Both the position numbers and the translations under genes were made by a program. The notes under the pieces are model-generated. The model was not told the DNA's origin. It ran no database searches and saw nothing but the letters and a program-made list of their open reading frames with translations. A stretch of 64,000 bases of DNA from contig DASUTC010000067.1 of the NCBI GenBank assembly GCA_036374795.1, forward strand, positions 41,035-105,034, written 5' to 3'. Every line of letters starts with the position of its first letter. Within the stretch, counting starts at the first letter, position 1. Source of the DNA: Herpetosiphonaceae bacterium. Lineage in GTDB: Bacteria > Chloroflexota > Chloroflexia > Chloroflexales > Kallotenuaceae. Positions 54,180 through 63,321 of the stretch are shown here, in pieces.

Positions 54180-56225
54180 TCATGGGCGCAGCAGCACAAC
54201 GACGGAGCGCGGCCCGACCGTGTAGCACTGATCGGTGAGCGGCTGCTCCTCGCCGGCGGAGGCAATATCGTCGGGGCTGGGCAGCAGCGTGTCGACGACG
54301 CGCCGCCACTCGTGGGCGTGACCCTCCTGAATCGTAAACACCAGCGGCTCCCAGTAGGCGTTGATCATCACATAGATGTCCTGATCGTCCTGCGACGCGC
54401 CGCGCAGGTAGAACGCGAGGCTGTGCGAGTGATACGACATATCGGGCTGCGCCCTGACGCCGTACCAGCGCACGTCGTCGCGCCAGAAGCGGCTGCGTCC
54501 GAGCGAGGGATGCGCCTTGCGAAACGCGATCATCAGCTTAAAGAAGCGAAACATATCGCGATTAGTCTCAAGTCGGCTCCAGTCCAGCCAGGTGATCTCG
54601 TTGTCCTGGTTGTATGGATTATTGTTGCCGCGCTGCGTGTGCATGAACTCATCGCCCGCGCAGAACATCGGCGTGCCGTTGGAGAGCATCAGCAGGCTGA
54701 AGAAGTTTTTGATCTGGCGCTTGCGCAGCGTCAGAATCGCGGGCGTGAGATCGTCGTCGCCCTCGGTGCCGCAGTTCCAGCTACGGTTATCGTCAGGCCC
54801 GTCCTGGTTGTCGGCTCCATTGGCCCCGTTATGCTTCTGATTGTACGCAACCAGATCGTAGAGGCAGAAGCCGTCGTGGGAGGTGATGAAGTTGACGCTC
54901 TGGTAGGCGTGATAGGCGCTGGTCAGATCATCGGGGAAGAGCGAGTCGCTGCCGTAGAGCCGTGACATAAGCTGCGGCACATAGCCGGGATCGCCCTTGA
55001 CGAACGAGCGCAGGTCGTCGCGGAACTGGCCGTTCCACTGGAGCCAGGTGATGCCCGGAAAGCTGCGGCCAAGCTGGTAACTCGAAATATCCCAGGCCTC
55101 GGCGATCAGCCGCAGATGAGTAAAGTCGGGGTCGGCGCTGATGTCGGTGATCACCGCCGGATCGTCGAGGTTGACCGAGCCGTCGCTGTTGCGCGTCAGA
55201 ATCGATGCGAGGTCGAAGCGAAAGCCGTCGATGCCCATCCCTCGCACCCAGCAGCGCATACTCTCGATGATCAGCTTGCGCACGGCGGGCGCGGCGCAGC
55301 GCAGCACATTGCCGGTGCCCGCGTCGTCGAGGTAGGTGCCGCGCTCAAGGTCCACGAGGTAGTAGGTATGATTGTCGATGCCGCGAAAGCTGTAGGTCGG
55401 GCTGGCCGCGTCGCCTTCGCCGGTGTGGTTATAGACGACATCGAGGATTACCTCGATCCCGGCGGCGTGGAATGCCTGGACCATCTGCCGAAACTCCTCG
55501 ATCGCCGCCTGCGGTGTTTCTCCGGCGGCATACTGCTGGTGCGGCGAGAAAAAATGGATCGGCATGTAGCCCCAGTAGTTGCCCTCCTGCGGATCGAACT
55601 GGAACACCGGCAGCAGCTCCACCACCGTGACGCCAAGCTCCTGAAGGTAGGGGATCTTCTCGATCAGCCCCGCGTACGTGCCGCGCCGCTCCGGGCTGAC
55701 GCCGCTGGTCGCGTGCTGCGTGAAGCCCCGCACATGCAGCTCATAGATGATCGTGTCCGACGTATGGCGCGGCTGCTCATCGACCAGGGCCGCGTTTCGG
55801 CTGCGCGACGGAAGCACGCCGAGCGGCGCCTGCCCGACGTTGGAGCCGGGCCGCTTGGCGGCCTCGCGGCTAAACCTGGGCGGGAAAAACACGGCGGGCG
55901 CGTAGGGGTCAAGCAAGACTTTTAGCGGGTCGAAGCGATGCCCGGCAGCGGGATCAAATGGGCCGTCGATATGATAGGCGTAGTACTGCGCCTCGCCGAT
56001 CGCGGCAAGCGCGACGCGGCAGTGCCAGATCCGTCCTGTCTTGTTGACCAGATGGTGTAGCCGCACGCTGTGGAGCGCGTTCTCGAAATCGTCTGCGCCG
56101 TACAGCAGCAGGGTTACGCCCGTGGCGAAGCGTGAGTAGAGCGCGAAGTTGTAGGCTTGCTCGGCTTCGATCCAGGCGCAGCCGAGCGGCGCGGGCGTTC
56201 CTTCAATGGCCGTCCAACGATTCAT
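54180..56225 (-). CDS. glgX: Glycogen debranching enzyme GlgX
   Basis: Isoamylase-type GH13_11 enzyme that cleaves alpha-1,6 branches of glycogen or limit dextrin. 681 residues from the ATG at 56225 (AAGG upstream); a longer frame to 56405 has no ribosome site. N-terminal CBM48-like domain, then the barrel: VILDVVYNHTGEG, nucleophile Asp in GFRFDLASIL, acid Glu in LIAEAWD and the conserved FITSHDGF. The GNYWGYMP motif and the GDEF/NNPYNQDNE region are GlgX-like. It complements glgE/mak in alpha-glucan turnover. Confidence 0.93.
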   Translation of the reverse strand: MNRWTAIEGTPAPLGCAWIEAEQAYNFALYSRFATGVTLLLYGADDFENALHSVRLHHLVNKTGRIWHCRVALAAIGEAQYYAYHIDGPFDPAAGHRFDPLKVLLDPYAPAVFFPPRFSREAAKRPGSNVGQAPLGVLPSRSRNAALVDEQPRHTSDTIIYELHVRGFTQHATSGVSPERRGTYAGLIEKIPYLQELGVTVVELLPVFQFDPQEGNYWGYMPIHFFSPHQQYAAGETPQAAIEEFRQMVQAFHAAGIEVILDVVYNHTGEGDAASPTYSFRGIDNHTYYLVDLERGTYLDDAGTGNVLRCAAPAVRKLIIESMRCWVRGMGIDGFRFDLASILTRNSDGSVNLDDPAVITDISADPDFTHLRLIAEAWDISSYQLGRSFPGITWLQWNGQFRDDLRSFVKGDPGYVPQLMSRLYGSDSLFPDDLTSAYHAYQSVNFITSHDGFCLYDLVAYNQKHNGANGADNQDGPDDNRSWNCGTEGDDDLTPAILTLRKRQIKNFFSLLMLSNGTPMFCAGDEFMHTQRGNNNPYNQDNEITWLDWSRLETNRDMFRFFKLMIAFRKAHPSLGRSRFWRDDVRWYGVRAQPDMSYHSHSLAFYLRGASQDDQDIYVMINAYWEPLVFTIQEGHAHEWRRVVDTLLPSPDDIASAGEEQPLTDQCYTVGPRSVVVLLRP

Positions 56226-56502
56226 ACATGCCTTATGTGAGTTTGGGTTGACGAGGTGGATTTGTGAGAATTCACGTTGCTTCATTGCAGCCGCTACTGA
56301 TTCCTTAGATGTCGCGCCAGTGTAGCGCCAGGAACGTGTTGCTGTCAAGGGCGATCGCATCTCCAAACAGACCACCTTGACTCGTAGTGTAAACTGATGA
56401 TGCAAGGATCAACTGCCTCGTTTCTCCATACCGAATCTACGATTTTACCGCAATCTACCCGGCGCTTTCTTCTGTTCCTTGCGAGAGAAGAAAGAAGACC
56501 AT

Positions 56503-57492
56503 ATGAATCGACTTCCGCGCCCGCTCGCACGGCAGGTAGGGTTGATTGTCCTGATGTTTGGTGCCGCGATCGCGCTTGGCGTCACGCTCGGCTGGCTGTT
56601 GAGCCTGCGTATTCCACGCCAGACCGGGCAGGCGGTGCAGGCAACATCTGCCCAGTCCACGGCGGTTGCCAGCCCAAGCGCTCCGCCCGGGTCGACTCCC
56701 CTCCCCGCTGCGACCGCTCCACCGGCGACCGAAGTTGCCGCCGCGCCGACGACGATTCCATCGGCGGCCAGCCTGTTTGGCCCGACAACAGAGTTTACGG
56801 TCGGTCCAGCCAGCGCGCCAGGCAGCGTGCCCACCGCCGCCAGCCCGTTTGGCCCGACAACCGCGTTCACCGAGGGCAGCGCCAGCGCGCCAGGCAGCGT
56901 GCCAGCCGCCTCCCCAACCATCGCGCCGACCGCAGCCGCGCCGCCGACACCCGCGACCGGCAGCGTGGATCAAAACGCGCAGGCGTTGCTGAGCCAGGTC
57001 GCTGCCGCCGAGGCAGCGCTGCGCAGCGGCCAGCTCGAAGCGCTGCTCGACTACGGCCAGGGGGATCGCGCGCTGGCGGATGTGAGCTTCGACTTTGGCG
57101 ATACGCAGCATCCGCCTAGCCTCAGGCTTAAAACCACCTACCAGGGATCTACCCGCTCTCAGGCGATCGAGAAGATCGCCATCGGCGAGCAAAGCTGGGA
57201 GCGCCAGGGCGATCAAGCGTGGATCGCTGGCGCTCCGCCAAGAGGGCTGTGGGATCAGGTGCAGTTCTTTCTGCCGCACGCCGCGTCGGCCTCCGATCCG
57301 CAATTGACCGGATCGGACACGCTGCGCTGGTACGATGCTGCCACGGATTCCGATGTGACCCTGGTGCTCGATCCCGCAACCGGCACGCCCCGCGAGCTAC
57401 AGCGCCGCACCCGCCGCACCGGCCTTCAGTTGACCATAACATATCGAGGTTGGAACACGGCGGTCGATATTCGTCCGCCAGCCGGAGCCTGA
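56503..57492 (+). CDS. Membrane-anchored protein with repeat linker and LolA-like domain
   Basis: 329 residues from the ATG at 56503. One N-terminal membrane segment (VGLIVLMFGAAIALGVTLGW), then a ~110-residue Ala/Pro/Thr/Ser linker containing two copies of a ~25-residue unit (SLFGPTTEFTVGPASAPG and SPFGPTTAFTEGSASAPG). The C-terminal ~170 residues (ALADVSFDFGD to TAVDIRPP) show alternating strands like LppX/LolA-type lipid-binding domains; that fold is inferred from pattern only. The stop overlaps the first possible start of the next gene (TGATG), so the two form an operon. Confidence 0.65.
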   Translation: MNRLPRPLARQVGLIVLMFGAAIALGVTLGWLLSLRIPRQTGQAVQATSAQSTAVASPSAPPGSTPLPAATAPPATEVAAAPTTIPSAASLFGPTTEFTVGPASAPGSVPTAASPFGPTTAFTEGSASAPGSVPAASPTIAPTAAAPPTPATGSVDQNAQALLSQVAAAEAALRSGQLEALLDYGQGDRALADVSFDFGDTQHPPSLRLKTTYQGSTRSQAIEKIAIGEQSWERQGDQAWIAGAPPRGLWDQVQFFLPHAASASDPQLTGSDTLRWYDAATDSDVTLVLDPATGTPRELQRRTRRTGLQLTITYRGWNTAVDIRPPAGA

Positions 57493-57521
57493 TGCGCCGT
57501 CAATATGGAAGGAGAAATCTC

Positions 57522-58055
57522 ATGCGCCAGCTCATGAATCTCATGGTGTTACTGCTGCTCATGGTCAGTCCGCTCGTCGTCGCCGCGCAGAGCGGCCCGC
57601 AGCTTAAGGTAACGGCTCCCGCCAGCGAGGCAGCGATCAACGGCACGAACGTGATGGTCGAGTTTCAGGCGACAGGGATCACGCTGGTGCCCTCGACGGT
57701 GCCGCTGAACGAGGCCGGAAAACGACCGGATGCCAATCGAGCGGGCGAGGGTCATCTGCATTTGATGCTTGATCTCCAGCCGCTGATTGTCTGGGAGCGC
57801 GCTGAGCCTTACCGCTTCGAGAACGTGCCGCCCGGCGAGCATCAACTGATGGTCGAGCTGGTGAACAACGATCACTCGCCGCTCTCACCGCCGGTCGTCC
57901 AGCAAATTCGTTTCCGCACGGCGATGATGATGCCTGCGACCGGCACAGGCCGCTGGCAGATCAATGCCGCCTATGTGCTGCTCGCCGTGTTCGCGCTGCT
58001 CGCGCTGAGCGCCGGGCTGATCGTGCGCCGGAGGAGCATGCCGCGCACCCGTTGA
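57522..58055 (+). CDS. Secreted DUF4399-like protein with C-terminal membrane anchor
   Basis: 177 residues. Signal peptide LMNLMVLLLLMVSPLVVAAQ; a beta-sandwich domain with EGHLHLMLD and NVPPGEHQLMVELVNNDHSP, similar to DUF4399/CopC-like proteins; a C-terminal membrane helix followed by RRRSMPRTR. His residues could bind copper, but this is speculation. The ATG at 57522 has AAGGAG 8 bases upstream; an earlier ATG at 57492 overlaps the previous stop. Confidence 0.7.
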   Translation: MRQLMNLMVLLLLMVSPLVVAAQSGPQLKVTAPASEAAINGTNVMVEFQATGITLVPSTVPLNEAGKRPDANRAGEGHLHLMLDLQPLIVWERAEPYRFENVPPGEHQLMVELVNNDHSPLSPPVVQQIRFRTAMMMPATGTGRWQINAAYVLLAVFALLALSAGLIVRRRSMPRTR

Positions 58056-58089
58056 CAGCAGCGTCGACCTCAAGCCGCGTAACCAGCCT

Positions 58090-58122
58090 GAGCCGCCACG
58101 CGCACCCGTGTCGTGGCGGCTC
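58090..58122. terminator. Hairpin after the surface-protein operon
   Basis: Perfect 11-bp stem GAGCCGCCACG / CGTGGCGGCTC, 11-base loop, no strong T-tract. Confidence 0.5.
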
Positions 58123-58329
58123 GATCATAGTTGCGCCACGTGACAAAGCGGCACTGCCTGCATTGATCTGTATGTAATCAGTTAATCGGCGCGTCGCTCG
58201 ATGATCTACTCGCAGCGCCGCAATACCGAGGCCGTGGCACTCGTCTGATAACAAAACTGATTGTCACCCTCTCAACAATTTGTATCTGGTACTTGAGTAA
58301 TCGTTGGTCGCCTGGCATATTTCCAGAAG

Positions 58330-58357
58330 TCGTGGCTGCGAGTAGGAGCAGCCACGA
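58330..58357. terminator. Hairpin just upstream of comEA promoter
   Basis: Perfect 10-bp stem TCGTGGCTGC / GCAGCCACGA with 8-base loop followed by TTGTAT. Nothing else is recognisable in 58123-58329. Confidence 0.5.
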
Positions 58358-58387
58358 TTGTATCAGCTTGCCTACACTCAGTACAAT
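58358..58387 (+). promoter_or_regulatory. Predicted comEA promoter
   Basis: TTGTAT (58358-58363), an 18-base spacer, TACAAT (58382-58387); about 30 bases before the start codon. Confidence 0.5.
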
Positions 58388-58417
58388 CGAATGTACCCCC
58401 CTGATTTGGAGTCGTCC

Positions 58418-59053
58418 ATGCCAACCTTGTCGAGCGATCGTGTCCGTTGGTTCGCTACCGCTGGCGTCCTTGTGCTCGTGGTCTTGATCCTGCTAACCTC
58501 GTTCTCTAAATCGAGCGCTGCCGAGGACGCTACGCGGCTAGTGAAAGCAGATGCTTTGGTTGCTCCGTCAGAACTACCTACGACGATCAGCGTGGCTCCG
58601 CAGACAACCGCAGCCCGGATCGGCGTGGACGTTATCGGCGCTGTTCAGCAGCCGGGCGTATACTACCTGGATGACCCGGCGCGGATCGCCGATGCTGTCG
58701 CTGCGGCTGGCGGGCTGGCTCCCGACGCGGATCGTGAGCGGATCAATCTGGCGGCGCGCGTGAGCGACGGTCAACAGATTCGCGTGCCGCGCGTCGGCGA
58801 TGATGCGCAGCCGAGCGCAGCAGCGGAGAAGTCCGATCGCAGCCCGGCCTCATCTGCCGCGATCAGCATCAATCGAGCCGACGCGACGACTCTGGCGGGC
58901 CTGGCAGGTATCGGGCCGACCACCGCCGAGGCGATCGTTGCGTATCGCACGAGCAACGGTCCCTTCAAGCGGATCGAAGACGTTCAGAACGTCAAGGGGA
59001 TCGGCCCGGCTTTGTTCAGCAAGATCAAGGATCACATTAGCGTTGATCCATAG
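58418..59053 (+). CDS. comEA: ComEA-like competence/DNA-binding protein
   Basis: 211 residues from the ATG at 58418 (GGAG 6 bases upstream). One N-terminal membrane segment (ATAGVLVLVVLILLTSF), an SLBB domain (about 70-130, VDVIGAVQQPGVYYLDDPA) and a C-terminal helix-hairpin-helix pair (INRADATTLAGLAGIGPTTA and FKRIEDVQNVKGIGP). This is the ComEA layout: a membrane-anchored receptor that binds incoming double-stranded DNA. comEC is not in the window. Pyruvate kinase follows after 60 bases. Confidence 0.9.
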   Translation: MPTLSSDRVRWFATAGVLVLVVLILLTSFSKSSAAEDATRLVKADALVAPSELPTTISVAPQTTAARIGVDVIGAVQQPGVYYLDDPARIADAVAAAGGLAPDADRERINLAARVSDGQQIRVPRVGDDAQPSAAAEKSDRSPASSAAISINRADATTLAGLAGIGPTTAEAIVAYRTSNGPFKRIEDVQNVKGIGPALFSKIKDHISVDP

Positions 59054-59113
59054 TTTGGTGGCGAAGTGTGCGGATAGCAGGGCGTCGGCACTTGCCACCT
59101 CGCGATAAGGCAC

Positions 59114-60544
<1,431 letters not shown>

Positions 60545-60572
60545 CGGGGCGTGAGGCTGGGGGCAACTGATC

Positions 60573-60621
60573 CAAAGAACGAGGGAACAAGGGAGCAAAC
60601 AAAGAACCGAGAACAAAGAGC
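60573..60621. repeat. Heptad repeat tract after pyk
   Basis: CAAAGAACGAGGGAACAAGGG, then CAAACAAAGAACCGAGAAC and AAAGAG; same family, without an obvious complementary arm. Confidence 0.65.
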
Positions 60622-60677
60622 CGGGGGTGTGGGGGCGCTCCTCCACGCATTCCCGCTCTGATATGGCCCTATCGCCG

Positions 60678-60717
60678 ATAGCCCGCCGTGTACTCTCAAC
60701 AGTATACGGTGGGCTAT
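60678..60717 (+). terminator. Intrinsic terminator after pyk
   Basis: 16-bp stem (60678-60693 with 60702-60717, two G-T wobbles), 8-base loop, followed by TTG. Its tail is directly adjacent to the -35 of the next promoter. Confidence 0.7.
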
Positions 60718-60746
60718 TTGTCAATGCGTAGCTCATTCCGTATAAT
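60718..60746 (+). promoter_or_regulatory. Sigma70 promoter of the psd-pssA operon
   Basis: TTGTCA (60718-60723), exactly 17 bases, TATAAT (60741-60746). Predicted start about 60753, some 30 bases before the psd ATG. Confidence 0.75.
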
Positions 60747-60784
60747 GCAGCAATCTTATTTGCCTTCATTCTTTTTTTACCCTT

Positions 60785-61459
60785 ATGCAATTATTGAATA
60801 GACCATCACAACGCCTAGCTCTCAACCTACCCGGATTAGCGCCGGAAGGCTTGCCGATCTTAGGCATGGGCGCTGCGGTGACGGGAGCAACCGCGCTGTT
60901 TTCGCGGAGGCTGGCTGCGGTGCCGCTGGTGCTGACGCTGGGCGCGGCCTACTTCTTCCGCGATCCGCCACGTGTGCTTCCCGGCGACGCGAGCTTCTTG
61001 TATAGCGCGGCAGATGGGCGCGTGCTGCGCGTCGAAGAGGTGGACGAGCCGCGCTTTATCCGGGGCCGCGCGCTGCGCATCGCAACCTTTCTCTCGCTGT
61101 TCGATGTCCATGTCAATCGCTCGGCGACGGACGGCACGGTGCGCTATCTTGAGCATGTGCCGGGCTCGTTCGCGGCGGCGTGGGGCGAGGACGTACATGA
61201 GGTGAACGAGCGCCAGTACATCGGTCTTGAGACGGCGCACGGCCCCGTGCTGCTGATCCAGATCGCGGGTCTGGTAGCACGCCGGATTGTGTGCCATGCG
61301 CAGACCGGCGATGAGCTGCGCGCCGGAGAGCGCTTCGGCATGATCAAGTTTGGATCGCGGACGGATGTGCTGCTACCCGCAGGGGCGGCACGGCCCTTGG
61401 TAGTGGCGGGAATGCGTGTCACGGCAGGCATTACGCCAGTGGGGGTTTGGAATGGATAA
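60785..61459 (+). CDS. psd: Phosphatidylserine decarboxylase proenzyme (short type)
   Basis: 224 residues. Makes phosphatidylethanolamine from phosphatidylserine (EC 4.1.1.65). Two N-terminal membrane stretches, then FDVHVNRSATDGTV and the self-cleavage site KFGSRTDVLLP, where Ser becomes the pyruvoyl group. This Gly-Ser with preceding Phe is typical of the short, Psd-B/Asd-like class. The 3' end overlaps pssA by 8 bases. Together the two genes make phosphatidylethanolamine from CDP-diacylglycerol and serine. Confidence 0.93.
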   Translation: MQLLNRPSQRLALNLPGLAPEGLPILGMGAAVTGATALFSRRLAAVPLVLTLGAAYFFRDPPRVLPGDASFLYSAADGRVLRVEEVDEPRFIRGRALRIATFLSLFDVHVNRSATDGTVRYLEHVPGSFAAAWGEDVHEVNERQYIGLETAHGPVLLIQIAGLVARRIVCHAQTGDELRAGERFGMIKFGSRTDVLLPAGAARPLVVAGMRVTAGITPVGVWNG

Positions 61460-62168
61460 ACGGTGCTGGTTTCCGAACTTGTTGACGACGGCGAATTTAT
61501 TTTGCGGCTTTATCGCGGTGACGCTGGTCATCCATGCCATGGAAGCAGGCACACAGGGAGAAACATCATTCCATTGGGCGGCGCTCACGATCTGCCTGGC
61601 TGCGCTCTGCGATGGGCTGGATGGGCGCGTGGCGCGCGCGCTGCGGGTCACTTCTTCCTTCGGCAAGGAGCTGGACTCGCTCGCGGATGTCGTCTCGTTT
61701 GGCGTCGCTCCTGCACTGCTGGTCTATGAGGGCTTCTTTCGCGATAACTCGCTGCCGGGCTGGTGGATCGTGTGGGTGACGATCGCCGGCCTGTTTGTGT
61801 GCTGCGGCGCAGCCCGTCTAGCGCGCTACAATATCTCGTCGACCAGCGGCCGTTTTTTCACCGGAATGCCCATCCCTGCGGCGGGCCTGACGATCACGGG
61901 GCTGGCGATGTTTCCCTCAAGGCTCAACGCGGCCTTGATGGCGATGATCGTGCTGTTTGCCGCGTTTCTGATGATCAGCACGCTGCGATTTCCTAACCTG
62001 GAGAAGCTGATCTTTGACTCGCCGCTGCCGATTCGGCTCTTGCTCTTTGGCTTTTTCATTATCGCGCTGATCGATCCGACCAACTGGTTCTTCCTGCTGC
62101 CGATCGCGTACATGGCGTACGGCCTGGGCGATAATATTATCGACGCGCTGCGGCCAGAGGAAGCGTAG
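61452..62168 (+). CDS. pssA: CDP-diacylglycerol--serine O-phosphatidyltransferase
   Basis: 238 residues from the ATG at 61452 (MDKRCWFPNLLTTANLFCG), overlapping the psd stop. Inner-membrane CDP-alcohol phosphotransferase (EC 2.7.8.8). The catalytic motif D-G-x2-A-R-x8-G-x3-D-x3-D is seen as DGLDGRVARAL followed by GKELDSLAD. Six to eight membrane segments. Co-transcribed with psd. Confidence 0.93.
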   Translation: MDKRCWFPNLLTTANLFCGFIAVTLVIHAMEAGTQGETSFHWAALTICLAALCDGLDGRVARALRVTSSFGKELDSLADVVSFGVAPALLVYEGFFRDNSLPGWWIVWVTIAGLFVCCGAARLARYNISSTSGRFFTGMPIPAAGLTITGLAMFPSRLNAALMAMIVLFAAFLMISTLRFPNLEKLIFDSPLPIRLLLFGFFIIALIDPTNWFFLLPIAYMAYGLGDNIIDALRPEEA

Positions 62169-62169
62169 C

Positions 62170-62210
62170 GGAGAACCAAGAAGAGAGGGAACTCGAAACT
62201 CGGAACAGGG
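62170..62210. repeat. Short heptad repeat tract after pssA
   Basis: GAGAACCAAGAAGAGAGGGAAC, then CGAAACTCGGAACAGGG. Degenerate family member. Confidence 0.55.
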
Positions 62211-62331
62211 CAAACCTGCGAGTTGGACGGTGTCTTCTTGCACGCGTCGTTCTTCCTCAGTGCTTGATAATGGCAACCTAGCACGCCATATCGTGCATTG
62301 GTATAGATTGGTCAGGAGCTGGTAGGTACTT

Positions 62332-63222
62332 ATGGCGGCACGAGGGCCACAATTTGTTCGTTACTTTGCACCCGTCATTGAGGCTCTTAAAGAATTGGGC
62401 GGGTCAGGTCGACCATCAGAGGTGCGCGATGTGATTGCGCAACACTTGAAAATCTCCGAGCAGGAACGTGCCAGCGTCAATAAAAGTGGCGCATCACGCT
62501 TTGAGAATCGCGTACATTGGGCACGGTTCTATCTCGCTAAAGCTGGCTACCTAGACTCATCAACTCGTGGCGTATGGAGTTTGACGGAGAAGGGGCAATC
62601 AGTCACCAAGATGACCCACGAGGATGCTCTTGCTATTTTTAGCGAACTTCATAGCCAATTTGCCGCTGACAGGAATAATTCGGCAAACGACACACCATCC
62701 ACCACTATGGCAGAAGCGGATGAGAATATTGCACCTAGCCCCACATTGACGAGCGCAGATAGCTCGTATCGGACGCGCCTTCTTGAACTGCTTCAAGCAC
62801 TTCCACCCGCAGGCTTTGAGCGCTTATGCCAACGGCTACTTCGTGAGGCCGGATTTGAGCAGGTGGTGGTTACTGGACGTTCCGGCGATGGAGGGCTTGA
62901 CGGTCAAGGGGTCTTACAGCTCAACCCATTCGTAAGTTTTAAGGTGCTATTTCAATGTAAGCGGTACACTGGTGCAGTAACAGCATCACAAGTACGCGAT
63001 TTTCGGGGCGCAATGATGGGACGAGCCGATAAAGGCATTATCCTGACCACAGGAACCTTTACCGCTGATGCTCAGAAAGAAGCACTCCGTGATGGCGTGC
63101 CGCCTATCGAGTTAGTCAACGGTGAGAAGTTGCTCGATATGTTCGAGAACTTGGAGCTTGGGCTTAAGCCTCGAAAAACCTTTGACATCGATCAAGCGTT
63201 TTTTGAACCATTTCAAGCCTAG
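62332..63222 (+). CDS. mrr: Mrr-type restriction endonuclease
   Basis: 296 residues. N-terminal Mrr winged-helix domain (PVIEALKELGGSGRPSEVRD to about 95), a linker, then the Mrr catalytic domain: E163 (GFERLCQRLL), D190 (GDGGLDGQG) and Q208-C-K210 (LFQCKRY), a PD-QxK nuclease site. Such type IV enzymes cut methylated foreign DNA. The gene is AT-richer than its neighbours and stands alone, like the HsdR-N-like gene at 15214, which suggests transfer. Confidence 0.88.
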   Translation: MAARGPQFVRYFAPVIEALKELGGSGRPSEVRDVIAQHLKISEQERASVNKSGASRFENRVHWARFYLAKAGYLDSSTRGVWSLTEKGQSVTKMTHEDALAIFSELHSQFAADRNNSANDTPSTTMAEADENIAPSPTLTSADSSYRTRLLELLQALPPAGFERLCQRLLREAGFEQVVVTGRSGDGGLDGQGVLQLNPFVSFKVLFQCKRYTGAVTASQVRDFRGAMMGRADKGIILTTGTFTADAQKEALRDGVPPIELVNGEKLLDMFENLELGLKPRKTFDIDQAFFEPFQA

Positions 63223-63244
63223 AAGCAGCGCAACTGTTAAACAC

Positions 63245-63302
63245 AAACAAAGAACAAAGATCGGTGATCTTCACCGTTTCTTTGTTCTTTGTTCTTTGTT
63301 CT
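63245..63302. repeat. Heptad repeat hairpin after mrr
   Basis: ACAAAGAACAAAGA-TCGGTGA (63247-63267) pairs with TCACCGTTTCTTTGTTCTTTGT (63271-63292) across a 3-base loop; about 20 bp with one bulge. Regular GTTCTTT units continue to 63302. Sits between convergent genes, so it can serve as a bidirectional transcript end. Confidence 0.8.
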
Positions 63303-63321
63303 GCTGCTCCTTGTTTCGTCG

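Noticed and set aside
53655..54965. 436-codon plus-strand frame spanning the quinone-reductase and glgX genes
   Set aside because: Spans two well-supported minus-strand genes and has no recognisable domain.
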